NCBI RefSeq assembly: GCF_008369125.1
Contig: NZ_VOAY01000003.1
Location: 1 to 64,000 of the forward strand
From: Allopusillimonas sp008369125
GTDB lineage: Bacteria > Pseudomonadota > Gammaproteobacteria > Burkholderiales > Burkholderiaceae_B
Direction: 5' to 3'
Length of the DNA: 64,000 bases
The stretch's first letter is position 1; every line of letters begins with the position of its first letter. A program made the translations under genes and the position numbers. This document shows, piece by piece, positions 17,099 to 25,436 of this stretch. Under the pieces are notes generated by a model. The model did not search any database, had not been told where the DNA came from, and saw nothing but the letters and a program-made list of their open reading frames with translations.

Positions 17099-17126
17099 TC
17101 CGGCCTTCTGCTTACCGAAGGCCGGA
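17099..17126 (+). other. Hairpin at the tol-pal leader
   Basis: A perfect 10-bp stem, TCCGGCCTTC with GAAGGCCGGA, around an 8-nt loop. No T-tract follows. Its right arm reaches into the GGAAAG that would serve the ATG at 17130/17133, so it could mask the ybgC ribosome site. Confidence 0.6.
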
Positions 17127-17129
17127 AAG

Positions 17130-17582
17130 ATGATGACACACCACTTAACGAAAGTCATGACAAGTGAAACACTCGATACGCCCCACCAGATAGATATTCG
17201 CGTATATTACGAAGACACCGACACGGGCGGCGTTGTGTACTATGCCAACTATCTTAAGTTCTTTGAGCGTGCCAGAACCGAATGGCTGCGTCGCCTCGGG
17301 GTAAATCAGTCAGAACTTGCCACAAGGGAAAATCTCATATTTGTTGTCAAGGACGTCGAGCTAAACTATCGCAAGCCGGCCAGGCTAGATGATTTGCTCA
17401 GAATTAACAGCACTGTCACACGCCTTGGCGCTGCCTCGATGCGTTTCTGGCAAACTGCCATGCGCGACGGGCAACTTTTGTGTGAAAGCAGCATCCAGGT
17501 ATGCTGCATTGATGGTCGCAGTTACCGCCCTGCGCCCTTTACTCCCGAACTCAAAAACCTATTGGAAAAGGCCAAGAACTAA
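17130..17582 (+). CDS. ybgC: Tol-Pal system acyl-CoA thioesterase YbgC
   Basis: A hotdog-fold thioesterase of about 140-150 residues, the standard first gene of tol-pal clusters. The signature YYEDTDTGGVVYYANYLKF carries the catalytic Asp; helix and strands continue to LRLGAASMRF. The start is uncertain: ATGs at 17130, 17133 and 17157 are all in frame, and the last gives the usual length (141). The stop is 2 bp before tolQ. The family hydrolyses short-chain acyl-CoA and associates with phospholipid-synthesis proteins at the membrane. Confidence 0.92.
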   Translation: MMTHHLTKVMTSETLDTPHQIDIRVYYEDTDTGGVVYYANYLKFFERARTEWLRRLGVNQSELATRENLIFVVKDVELNYRKPARLDDLLRINSTVTRLGAASMRFWQTAMRDGQLLCESSIQVCCIDGRSYRPAPFTPELKNLLEKAKN

Positions 17583-17584
17583 CC

Positions 17585-18259
17585 ATGCAAGCCCCTAGCG
17601 ACCTATCGTTGCTCTCACTGCTGACAGATGCCAGCATCCCCGTCCAGATCGTCATGCTGGTGCTGCTGGCGATCTCCGTTTTGTCCTGGACATACATCTT
17701 CAGCAAGCACATGGCCCTCAAACGCGCCAATGAGCAAACCCGCCGTTTTGAAGACGATTTCTGGGCCGGTGGCGACCTGTCGGTATTGCAACAGGCGGTC
17801 AGTACCCGCCGGGCCGAGCACGGTGCGCTGGCACGTGTTTTTGATGCGGGCATGACCGAGTTTTTAAAGGCACGGCGCAACGCCAGCGCCCCCGACGCCA
17901 TACTTGACGGACCTCGTCGCGCCATGCGGGCAGCCTACCAACGCGAAATGGACAGCCTTGAGTCACGCCTTAACTTCCTGGCCACGGCGGGCTCCGTCAG
18001 CCCGTATATCGGCCTGCTCGGCACTGTGTGGGGCATTATGCACGCCTTCATCGGTCTGTCTTCAATGCAGCAAGCTACGCTGTCCGCTGTCGCTCCAGGC
18101 ATTGCCGAGGCGCTCATCGCGACCGCCATTGGTCTTTTTGCGGCCATTCCTGCGGTCATTGCGTACAACCGCTATACCAACGAAATAGACCGGTTAGCCA
18201 TACGTTTTGACAGCTTCGTCGACGAATTTCTCAACATTCTTCAACGTCAGGTGCGTTAA
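17585..18259 (+). CDS. tolQ: Tol-Pal proton channel subunit TolQ
   Basis: A 224-residue inner-membrane protein of the TolQ/ExbB/MotA family. Three membrane segments lie at about residues 18-38, 135-158 and 168-190. The segments LLGTVWGIMHAFIGL and APGIAEALIATAIGLFAAIPAV form the conserved pore helices. With TolR it uses the proton-motive force to energise TolA during outer-membrane constriction. It is tightly packed between ybgC (2 bp) and tolR (1-bp overlap). Confidence 0.96.
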   Translation: MQAPSDLSLLSLLTDASIPVQIVMLVLLAISVLSWTYIFSKHMALKRANEQTRRFEDDFWAGGDLSVLQQAVSTRRAEHGALARVFDAGMTEFLKARRNASAPDAILDGPRRAMRAAYQREMDSLESRLNFLATAGSVSPYIGLLGTVWGIMHAFIGLSSMQQATLSAVAPGIAEALIATAIGLFAAIPAVIAYNRYTNEIDRLAIRFDSFVDEFLNILQRQVR

Positions 18260-18765
18260 TGTCACTGCGCAGCAGCCTGCGGCGCGAGCGCCGCTTGAAA
18301 AATGAAATCAACGTCGTGCCATATATCGACGTTATGTTAGTGCTGCTGGTTATTTTCATGGTCACGGCCCCCATGATCACGCCAGGTCTGATCGAATTGC
18401 CTACCGTGGGGCAAGCATCCGAAGTCCAGGCACAGCCTGTCGAGGTTCAGCTCGACCATAACGGTGATATTTCGCTGCGTGTTCGTGACGCGGGCGCAGA
18501 GTTCGAACCCATCAGCCCCGATCGCCTCGTTATTGAAGTCCGTTCACGCATGACGGCCGACACGCCTGTTGTCATTGCCGCAGACGGTCGGGTGCCTTAT
18601 GAAACAGTTATGAAGGTTATGGATCAACTGCGTACCAGTGGCATCAGCAGGTTAGGCCTGTTGGTTGATCAAAGCGGCGCCGGCGAAGCGGTTTCGACGA
18701 GTCCTGACCGCAGCACCACCGCTGGCGCATCTGCCCGGCAAAATGCCGGCACCAATAAGAACTAA
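18259..18765 (+). CDS. tolR: Tol-Pal proton channel subunit TolR
   Basis: A 168-residue ExbD/TolR-family protein with one N-terminal membrane helix containing the essential proton-carrying Asp in VVPYIDVMLVLLVIFMV (about residue 23). A periplasmic domain follows. The C-terminal 25 or so residues (AVSTSPDRSTTAGAS and on) are a low-complexity extension beyond the family core. The start overlaps the tolQ stop by one base (TAATG). Confidence 0.95.
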   Translation: MSLRSSLRRERRLKNEINVVPYIDVMLVLLVIFMVTAPMITPGLIELPTVGQASEVQAQPVEVQLDHNGDISLRVRDAGAEFEPISPDRLVIEVRSRMTADTPVVIAADGRVPYETVMKVMDQLRTSGISRLGLLVDQSGAGEAVSTSPDRSTTAGASARQNAGTNKN

Positions 18766-18815
18766 TCTGACTGCCAGTAGGTGTCGCCCGTAATGCAGCC
18801 AGGCTTAAAGACCGA

Positions 18816-20183
18816 ATGAAGCACATAAAGAAAACAGAAGGCACACACTACAGAACTCCGGAGCAGCGGGAAGAGCGCCGGGCGCTGGGCTATGCGTTCG
18901 GCATCCATGCGCTGCTCATTGTGTTTATGTTGGTTGGCTTTGTTTCAGCGCCAAAAACACCCAACCCGGTGCAGGTTGAATTATGGGCCGATGGTGTCGC
19001 GCCCAACGCCTCGGAGCCCGAAACTGACCCGCAGGCTGACAAGGCAGAAGCGCCGCCCCAGCCACAAGCCGAGCCTGAACCTGCTCCTGAGCCTGAGGCT
19101 AAGCCAGAACCAGAACCAGAACCTGAGCCAGAACCCGAGCCGCAGCCTGCGCCGCAGCCCGAACCACAGCCCCAGCCAGAACCAGAGCCACCACCTCCCG
19201 CTGTGCAGCCAGACGTCGCAAAGCCGGCACCCGAGATAGATCCTGATATCGCGCTTGAAAAAGCACGCAAAGAACGCGAACAGCAAGAACGCGCTGCGGC
19301 GGAAAAGGCGGCAGTAGAAAAGGCGGCTGCTGAGAAAGCTGCAGCCGAGAAGGCGGCCAAGGAAAAAGCTGCGGTCGAGAAGGCGGCAGCTGAAAAGGCA
19401 GCCGCCGAGAAAGCCGCTGCTGAGAAAGCGGCCAAGGAAAAAGCAGCCAAGGAAAAAGCCGCTGCTGAAATGGCAGCCGCCGAGAAAGCGGCTGCCGAAA
19501 AGGCCGCTAAAGACGAAGCTGCCAAGGAAAAGGCCGCCGCTGAAAAGGCTGCTGCAGATAAGGCCGCTGCCGAGAAAGCAGCCAAAGACAAGGCCGCCAA
19601 GGAAAAAGCTGCCGCCGAGAAGGCCGCTGCAGACAAGGCTGCTGCCGAGAAAGCAGCCAAGGACAAGGCTGCCAAGGAAAAAGCCGCCGCTGAAAAGGCC
19701 GCTGCAGACAAGGCCGCCAAAGAGGCCGCTGAGAAAAAGGCGGCTGCTGAAAAGGCGGAGAAAGAAGCCGCTGCCAAAAAAGCTGCCGCAGACAAAGCCG
19801 CAGCAGCCAAACGTGCCGCGCTACGCGAGGCTATGCGCGGCGACGTGCTTGGCGCAGCTGGCATGCCGGGCGGATCTGCCGATCGCAACCAAGCTGGTGG
19901 TGGCGGCGGGGATGGCGGGTACGCATCCAAGGTAAGGTCATGCGTACGCCGAGGGGTTATCTATAACGTGCCGCCTCAGCGCGGATCTCGTAACCCAACA
20001 GTACAATACACTGTCCAGCTCAATCCGGATGGTACGCCGAACAATGTAAGCATACGGGGGTCAGGTGACGCACGCTTTGACGAGGCTGTCCGCAAGGGCA
20101 TCCTGGGTTGCTCGCCTTTCCCCAAACCACCATCAGGCAAGTACCCGTCGTCCATCACGGGTGACTACCGCATGTACGACTAA
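18816..20183 (+). CDS. tolA: Tol-Pal linker protein TolA
   Basis: A 455-residue bridge from the inner membrane to Pal/TolB. An N-terminal cytoplasmic stretch is followed by one membrane helix (about 28-46). A Pro/Glu-rich segment (about 65-135) comes next, then a long Ala/Lys/Glu helix of AEKAA and KEKAA units (about 150-345). The globular C-terminal TolA domain (about 370-455) ends in GILGCSPFPKPPSGKYPSS. The repetitive part makes long antisense open frames that are not genes. It lies 50 bp after tolR. Confidence 0.95.
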   Translation: MKHIKKTEGTHYRTPEQREERRALGYAFGIHALLIVFMLVGFVSAPKTPNPVQVELWADGVAPNASEPETDPQADKAEAPPQPQAEPEPAPEPEAKPEPEPEPEPEPEPQPAPQPEPQPQPEPEPPPPAVQPDVAKPAPEIDPDIALEKARKEREQQERAAAEKAAVEKAAAEKAAAEKAAKEKAAVEKAAAEKAAAEKAAAEKAAKEKAAKEKAAAEMAAAEKAAAEKAAKDEAAKEKAAAEKAAADKAAAEKAAKDKAAKEKAAAEKAAADKAAAEKAAKDKAAKEKAAAEKAAADKAAKEAAEKKAAAEKAEKEAAAKKAAADKAAAAKRAALREAMRGDVLGAAGMPGGSADRNQAGGGGGDGGYASKVRSCVRRGVIYNVPPQRGSRNPTVQYTVQLNPDGTPNNVSIRGSGDARFDEAVRKGILGCSPFPKPPSGKYPSSITGDYRMYD

Positions 20184-20198
20184 CAGGAGATAGTAGAT

Positions 20199-21509
20199 AT
20201 GACAGCTGTCACTCCAGTAAAACTCGCTGCGCTAACGCGCGACTGGCGCACATGGGCAAGTGGGCTTCTCGTGGTTATGGCGGGTGCCGCCGTAACGCCG
20301 GCCCACGCCCAACTGCGCGTTGACATTTCAGGCGTAGGCGCCACGCAATACCCCATTGCCATTGCCGATTTCGCAGGTGACGCCAAAGGCGATGCAGTTG
20401 CCGAAGTTATTCGTGCCGACCTCACCCGCTCGGGCCAGTTTCAACTTGTCAATGCGACAGGCGCTAATCTGGACGTAAACAGCTCTATTGATTACGACCA
20501 GTGGCGTAACCGCGGTGCTGACTACCTTGCCTATGGGTCTATCACCCAGTCGGGGGGGCAGTACAGCGTCAGCTACAAACTGGTCGACTCACAGGGCAGG
20601 CAACAGATGGACGGTGTTGCATTTTCGGGCACCGAGAAAGAGCTGCGTCGGGTATCGCACCAGATTGCTGACCGCATCTATGAAAAGATCACCGGTGTTC
20701 GTGGTGTTTTCTCCACACGTATTGCCTATGTGTTGCAAACAGGCAACACATACGAGTTACAGATTGCTGATGCCGATGGCCAAAATCCACAGGTCATGTT
20801 GCGTTCAAAACAGTCAATTATTTCACCTTCGTGGTCACCTGACGGCAAGCGTTTGGCGTACGTAAGTTTCGAGCTAAACAAGCCTGTCGTATACGTACAA
20901 ACCCTTGCATCGGGCCAGCGGGTGCCGCTCGCCAACTTCAAAGGCAATAACAGCGCGCCTAGCTGGGCACCGAACGGCCAACAACTAGCATTGGTGCTAT
21001 CTCGCGACGGTATCTCACAAATCTATACCATCAGTGCTGACGGCTCGGGGCTGCGTCGTGTCATGCGGTCTCCACTCATCGACACCGAACCCCAATTCAC
21101 CCCTGATGGGGGGTCGCTCATTTTCACCAGTGACCGAGGTGGCAACCCACAAATTTACAAAGTGCCGCTTAGCGGTGGAAACGCCCAACGTATAACGTTC
21201 AACGGGAGTTACAATATTTCACCGGCCATATCGCCAGACGGTAACAAGCTGGTGTACGTTACAAAAAGAGATGGCGCTTTCCGTATCGCATTACAGGATA
21301 TGGCTTCAGGATCCGAACAGCTACTTACTAACGGACCCGATGACCAGTCACCCAGTTTTGCGCCCAACGGCATGCAGATCCTCTATAGTTCAGTTCAGGG
21401 CGGCCGCAGCGTTTTGGCCGTTACCTCTGTCGATGGCCGGGTGCGTCAAACGCTCTCGGCGCTAAACGGGAAAGTACGTGAACCGACCTGGGGGCCATTT
21501 ACAAATTAG
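20199..21509 (+). CDS. tolB: Tol-Pal periplasmic protein TolB
   Basis: A 436-residue periplasmic protein. A signal peptide ends at about residue 38 (AVTPAHAQ). The N-terminal TolB_N domain covers about 40-165. A six-bladed beta-propeller follows, with repeated SPDGKRLAYVS, APNGQQLALV, TPDGGSLIFTS, SPDGNKLVYVT and APNGMQILYSS blades. It binds Pal and TolA. The ribosome site ACAGGAG precedes the start. Neighbours are tolA (15 bp) and pal (34 bp). Confidence 0.96.
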   Translation: MTAVTPVKLAALTRDWRTWASGLLVVMAGAAVTPAHAQLRVDISGVGATQYPIAIADFAGDAKGDAVAEVIRADLTRSGQFQLVNATGANLDVNSSIDYDQWRNRGADYLAYGSITQSGGQYSVSYKLVDSQGRQQMDGVAFSGTEKELRRVSHQIADRIYEKITGVRGVFSTRIAYVLQTGNTYELQIADADGQNPQVMLRSKQSIISPSWSPDGKRLAYVSFELNKPVVYVQTLASGQRVPLANFKGNNSAPSWAPNGQQLALVLSRDGISQIYTISADGSGLRRVMRSPLIDTEPQFTPDGGSLIFTSDRGGNPQIYKVPLSGGNAQRITFNGSYNISPAISPDGNKLVYVTKRDGAFRIALQDMASGSEQLLTNGPDDQSPSFAPNGMQILYSSVQGGRSVLAVTSVDGRVRQTLSALNGKVREPTWGPFTN

Positions 21510-21543
21510 TTTTTAATGTGACTCTATTTCAAAAGGAACTTAA

Positions 21544-22047
21544 ATGAGCTCGCGTATCGTAAAAAGCTTCACCATCGCAGCCTTTGCAGCCTCTCTGGCC
21601 GCCTGCAGCTCAGTCCCTCTGGACGAGTCGGCAAGCGGTACAGGCACAGGTATGGGTAACGAATCGGCCTCTTCGGGCCAGGTCATGGACCCATTCAACC
21701 CGCAAAGCCCGCTGGCCCAGCAACGCTCTGTCTATTTTGACTTTGACAGCTACTCTGTTCCAGAACAATACCGCAGCCTCGTTGAAATGCACGCAACGTA
21801 TCTGACCGGCCACGGGCAACAGAACATCCGTATCGAAGGCAACGCCGATGAACGCGGCGGTGCCGAGTACAACCTGGCACTCGGCCAGCGCCGTTCTGAA
21901 GCCGTAGCGCGCATGATGACCGTTCTCGGTGTCAATGCCAACCAGATCGAAGCGATCAGCTTCGGCAAAGAGCGTCCACGCGCTCTTGGCCATACTGATG
22001 CCGATTACGCCGAAAACCGTCGTGCGGACATCGTCTATCAGCGGTAA
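21544..22047 (+). CDS. pal: Peptidoglycan-associated lipoprotein Pal
   Basis: A 167-residue outer-membrane lipoprotein. The lipobox SLAAC puts the lipidated Cys at residue 21. The OmpA-like peptidoglycan-binding domain covers about 58-167, with SVYFDFDSYSV at the start and the diaminopimelate-binding segment GNADERGGAEYNLALGQRR. It tethers the outer membrane to the wall and binds TolB. An intrinsic terminator follows. Confidence 0.96.
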   Translation: MSSRIVKSFTIAAFAASLAACSSVPLDESASGTGTGMGNESASSGQVMDPFNPQSPLAQQRSVYFDFDSYSVPEQYRSLVEMHATYLTGHGQQNIRIEGNADERGGAEYNLALGQRRSEAVARMMTVLGVNANQIEAISFGKERPRALGHTDADYAENRRADIVYQR

Positions 22048-22071
22048 TATCCGTTAATGGGTCACAGCTGT

Positions 22072-22104
22072 GCCGCGGCGGCTCCACCGTCGCGGCTTTT
22101 TTTT
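22072..22104 (+). terminator. Intrinsic terminator between pal and cpoB
   Basis: GCCGCG-g-CGG-CTCCA-CCG-t-CGCGGC followed by eight T. It ends 19 bp before the cpoB start codon, so it probably acts as partial termination that lowers cpoB relative to pal. Confidence 0.85.
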
Positions 22105-22123
22105 ATTAAACGGAATACTGACT

Positions 22124-22810
22124 ATGAGCGTTTCTTTTTTGCCCCTGCGTACTGTTGTACTCGGCACAGCGGTTGCAATAGCCTCGATCGTGTCATCACC
22201 TGCGCAGGCTTTTTCTGACGATGAGGCTAGACGGGCCATTCTGGAATTGCGCGAGCAGTTCAAGCAATTCAGCGATCAAAGCCGCAGCATTCATTTACAG
22301 CAATCTGACCGTATCGAGATGCTGCAACAAGAACTAGCCACCCTGCGTGGCCAGGTCGAGCAGCTAAATTGGCAGTCCAACCTGCAACAGCGTGCCAGCC
22401 AGGACCAATCAGGTGGGCACACCACGCATGTGGCTGACCCTCAAGAACAGGCCGCGTATGAAGGCCCCATGGGTCTATTCCGTAGCGGTAAATATAAAGA
22501 AGCAGCAGGTAGTTTCGGGCAGTTTCTTGACGCCTACCCCAATAGCCAACTGGCCGCCGAAGCACGCTTTTACCAAGGCAGCAGCCTCTATGCCAGCAAA
22601 GATTTCAAAGGCTCTGTTCAGGGTCTGCAAGAAATGTTGCGTTTGACACCGAAAGACCCACGCGCCCCCGATGCTTTGCTGGTTATGGCAGCAAGCCAGA
22701 TCGAGCTTAATGACTTGAACGGTGCCAAAGCCAGCCTGCAACGCATTATTAAAGACTACCCTGACTCATCGGCCGCCGAAACCGCAAAAAGTCGCCTGCA
22801 GCTGCTGTAG
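22124..22810 (+). CDS. cpoB: Cell division coordinator CpoB (YbgF)
   Basis: A 228-residue periplasmic protein. A signal peptide ends at about residue 27 (PAQAF). A coiled-coil trimerisation segment follows (about 30-85), and then three TPR-like repeats (about 105-228, segments GKYKEAAGSFGQFLDAYPNS and DFKGSVQGLQEMLRLTPKD). CpoB couples TolA and PBP1B during septation. I chose the ATG at 22124, which gives a clean signal peptide; the open frame starts upstream inside the terminator. Confidence 0.92.
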   Translation: MSVSFLPLRTVVLGTAVAIASIVSSPAQAFSDDEARRAILELREQFKQFSDQSRSIHLQQSDRIEMLQQELATLRGQVEQLNWQSNLQQRASQDQSGGHTTHVADPQEQAAYEGPMGLFRSGKYKEAAGSFGQFLDAYPNSQLAAEARFYQGSSLYASKDFKGSVQGLQEMLRLTPKDPRAPDALLVMAASQIELNDLNGAKASLQRIIKDYPDSSAAETAKSRLQLL

Positions 22811-22820
22811 CCATCACAAC

Positions 22821-23648
22821 ATGCAGTTTCCACCGGCTGATCACACGCTCGTCTGCGCGGACCATACCCATCATTTTGCGCAGACGGGCAGTGGCGCAAC
22901 AACGGTAGTTCTCATTCACGGCTCGCTGTGCGATTATCGCTACTGGCGCTGGCAGCTAAATGGCCTGTCAGACACCTTCCGCGTTATCGCACCCAGCCTT
23001 CGTGGGTACTGGCCAAATGCGTTCACACGTGCCGACGCCCAGTTCAGCATCGGCCAGCATGCCTGCGATCTGAGGGTGTTTATCTCAGGTATCAATGCTG
23101 GCAGACCCGTTCATCTCGTAGGCCATTCGCGCGGCGCGCAGGTCGCCCTGGAGCTCGCCCTGGCAGCCCCTGATCTGGTGGCCAGCCTCACATTGGCTGA
23201 CCCGGGCTTCCGACTGGCTGGCGAGGCCGAAGCCCCCCTGCCTCACCGCGACATGGCTGCCCTGCTGCAGGGCGATGATGCCGACGCTGCGCTATCGGGT
23301 TTTGTCGACAGGGTAAATGGCGCAGGGACATGGCGACAGATGACGAGCTGGTTCAAAACCATGGTCAGGGACAACGCTGCAACCTTGCTTTCGCAAGCGC
23401 AAGAGCCACAGCCAGTGGTTGACCCAGCACACTTTGCTGACCTGCCCTTCCCTTTGCTGCTGCTAGGGGGCGCCAATAGCCCGTCACGCTATCGCACGCG
23501 GCTTGAGGCACTGTCACTTGCCTGCCCGCAGGCACATAGGGTGACCATACCGCTCGCGGCACATGGCATGAATCTGGCCAACCCAAGAGCTTTCAACACG
23601 GCGCTCAGCTCGTTTGTCGAAAATACAGAAATATACACACGAGTTTAA
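22821..23648 (+). CDS. Alpha/beta-fold hydrolase
   Basis: A 275-residue alpha/beta hydrolase. The oxyanion segment LIHGSLCDYRYW is near residue 32. The nucleophile is Ser103 in GHSRGAQ. The base is probably His in IPLAAHGMNLANP near the C-terminus. The ATG at 22821 is 10 bp after the cpoB stop, so it is likely co-transcribed; the open frame upstream lies within cpoB. Substrate unknown. No signal peptide, so probably cytoplasmic. Confidence 0.85.
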   Translation: MQFPPADHTLVCADHTHHFAQTGSGATTVVLIHGSLCDYRYWRWQLNGLSDTFRVIAPSLRGYWPNAFTRADAQFSIGQHACDLRVFISGINAGRPVHLVGHSRGAQVALELALAAPDLVASLTLADPGFRLAGEAEAPLPHRDMAALLQGDDADAALSGFVDRVNGAGTWRQMTSWFKTMVRDNAATLLSQAQEPQPVVDPAHFADLPFPLLLLGGANSPSRYRTRLEALSLACPQAHRVTIPLAAHGMNLANPRAFNTALSSFVENTEIYTRV

Positions 23649-23829
23649 GCCTGGCACTCTGCACAAGCCCCGTCATTTCAGGACGCGTGAACCGCTTCCA
23701 CACGCAGAACTCTTAGCGACTGCCAGATTTTCTCAGCCCCATGCTGCGAGGTAAGTGGCGTGCACCCCAGGCGACTTGACGAAGCGCACCCAGGACGACA
23801 GCCATGGCCACATCAAGCTGAAACGACAA

Positions 23830-23897
23830 GGGCTGAACTCTGTGCAACACAGAGCCCAGCCCGATTTCTTGCCCGACCACAGCCTTATAAGGCTGGG
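23830..23897. other. Hairpin and 16-bp palindrome between convergent genes
   Basis: At 23830-23862 GGGCT and CTCTGTG pair with CACAGAG and AGCCC around a CAA loop. At 23882-23897 is a perfect palindrome, CAGCCTTATAAGGCTG. They lie between the hydrolase (plus) and copper chaperone (minus) stop codons and probably serve termination. The rest of 23649-23913 holds nothing recognisable. Confidence 0.5.
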
Positions 23898-23913
23898 TCA
23901 GTGCTGACCATAC

Positions 23914-24417
23914 TTAGTTTATACGCGTATTGGCCGGTTTTACTTCACACTGCACACTCGCCTTCTCGCCGTTGTCGAACAACAGGTCAAGATCAACTTT
24001 GTCGCCAACCGCTGGGGCTTTTTCGCCCAGTTCGAGCATGGCATGGTAGCCGCCTGGCTTGAATTCAAGCTCACCACCAGCAGCAATGGCGATGTCATGG
24101 GTTTCGGACATTTTGCTCATGCCGTCTTTTTGCGTGGTCTGGTGCAGCATGACCATTTTATAGGCCGATGAAGCAGCAGCCTGAAGCTTTACTTCTTTGT
24201 CGCCCTTGTTGTGAACCACAAAATAGCCGCCCGACGGTGCTGGCGCGGGTATAGCACGTATCCAGCACCCGCTTACAGAAATAGTGTCGGAGACCTTAGC
24301 CTTGGACATATCAGGTGCGTCTTGCTGCGCCATATGATGGCCATGATTGTGCGCCTGAGCAGAAAATGCCAGGCTCGCGCCAAGGGCCAGAGCGGCGACA
24401 AGTGTAAATTTTTTCAT
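23914..24417 (-). CDS. Periplasmic copper chaperone PCu(A)C
   Basis: A 167-residue exported copper chaperone (DUF461 family). A signal peptide ends at about 24 (FSAQA), and a His-rich start follows (HNHGHHM). The Cu(I) site is formed by the conserved Met/His set: MVMLHQTTQKDGMSKM and later GGYHAMLEL. Such proteins deliver copper to the Cu(A) centre of cytochrome oxidase. The start at 24417 (MKKFTLVAAL) is the only one giving a signal peptide. The same-strand DUF2946 gene 52 bp upstream is a common companion. Confidence 0.92.
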   Translation of the reverse strand: MKKFTLVAALALGASLAFSAQAHNHGHHMAQQDAPDMSKAKVSDTISVSGCWIRAIPAPAPSGGYFVVHNKGDKEVKLQAAASSAYKMVMLHQTTQKDGMSKMSETHDIAIAAGGELEFKPGGYHAMLELGEKAPAVGDKVDLDLLFDNGEKASVQCEVKPANTRIN

Positions 24418-24469
24418 CAAAAACCCCAGTAAATCGTGCAATATTGCGTGTCGTAATTTGAATTTAAGA

Positions 24470-24853
24470 TCAGAAAACTGCGGACGCAATCGGCGGGGCT
24501 CGAGAGCCGACAGGTGGGCCGCGCACAGCTGGAACACGACGTTGAGCCATGGCACGCCATGGCGTGGCCCACTGGGCAAGCACCAGCAAAACCATCAGGA
24601 CCAGTGCGCCCATGAGCATCGCGAGCGGGCTTACCGAAGCCCCAAATGCGCATAGCAGCATAGGGGGCTCGTTATGAGCGCCAGAGGTATCAAGCGATAG
24701 TGCTTGAATCACGGTGGTGGGCAAGCCTGATACACATAGCGTCATGCCCGGCGCGCCCTGCCCCTGACCAGGCATATAGCCGAGCGGGATCAGCGCTCGC
24801 AGCAGGAACGCCAGCAATATCAAACGCGCAAGGTTTACATATACCGCTTTCAT
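24470..24853 (-). CDS. DUF2946 family protein
   Basis: A 127-residue protein with an N-terminal hydrophobic segment (about 10-28) and a second one (about 75-97). Between them is a short loop with two Cys (LCVSG and LLCAFG). This layout matches DUF2946 proteins, which are often found in copper loci. I chose the ATG at 24853 (MKAVYVNLARLILLAF). It is probably co-transcribed with the PCu(A)C gene. Function unknown. Confidence 0.75.
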   Translation of the reverse strand: MKAVYVNLARLILLAFLLRALIPLGYMPGQGQGAPGMTLCVSGLPTTVIQALSLDTSGAHNEPPMLLCAFGASVSPLAMLMGALVLMVLLVLAQWATPWRAMAQRRVPAVRGPPVGSRAPPIASAVF

Positions 24854-24908
24854 TGCTTCGCAGTGTACTATGCCAAGGTCATTTGTTTTGTGTCGCAGGA
24901 CAAACACC

Positions 24909-25352
24909 ATGCCTAGTAATGCCAATGCCCAGACCCCAGCGATTACCGTCGCCGAGTTCGAGCAATTGCTGCAAACCCATCACCCTTTCTCGGCCTTACT
25001 TGGCGCTGAAGTTTTGGAAATTGGGGTTGGCACGGCCACTTTGCTGCTACCTGACGACGCAGCGCATAAACGCCTGGGTGGCATAGTTGCTGGCCCTATG
25101 CTCATGGGCCTGGCAGATTTGGCCTTGTATGCGGCCATTGTTGGCGCAACCGGCAACGCGGAGGCTGTAACGGCCAGCCTGAGCATAAATTTTTTACGCA
25201 AGACCCCGCCTGGGGGCGTGCTGGCTCATGCCCGCGTACTTAAAACCGGGCGAACCTGTGCCGGTGATGTAACGCTGGTGCCGGCCGTTGGTGGCGAGCC
25301 CGTAGCCCAGGTAATTAGCACCTGGGGGCTGCCCACCCCACGCAAGGCCTGA
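24909..25352 (+). CDS. PaaI-type hotdog thioesterase
   Basis: A 147-residue single hotdog domain. The segment HKRLGGIVAGPMLMGLADLALYAAI corresponds to the PaaI hot-dog helix (positions about 55-80), and SINFLRKTPPGGVLAHARVLKTGR to the strands after it. It is likely an acyl-CoA thioesterase of unknown specificity. The start at 24909 (MPSNANAQ) is chosen over an upstream TTG/ATG because the alignment begins there. It stands alone, divergent from DUF2946. Confidence 0.82.
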   Translation: MPSNANAQTPAITVAEFEQLLQTHHPFSALLGAEVLEIGVGTATLLLPDDAAHKRLGGIVAGPMLMGLADLALYAAIVGATGNAEAVTASLSINFLRKTPPGGVLAHARVLKTGRTCAGDVTLVPAVGGEPVAQVISTWGLPTPRKA

Positions 25353-25436
25353 TTGCTCGGGCTTGCGTCGGCAAACAAAACACTAGCCCCTGGTCACGCA
25401 ACTATTGCACACTCCACGCCTCCAGGGGCACTTCAA

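Noticed and set aside
18890..19930. 346-codon minus-strand open frame rich in Ala, Ser and Phe opposite tolA
   Set aside because: It is the complement of the AEKAA-type and Pro/Glu repeats of TolA, with no family features.
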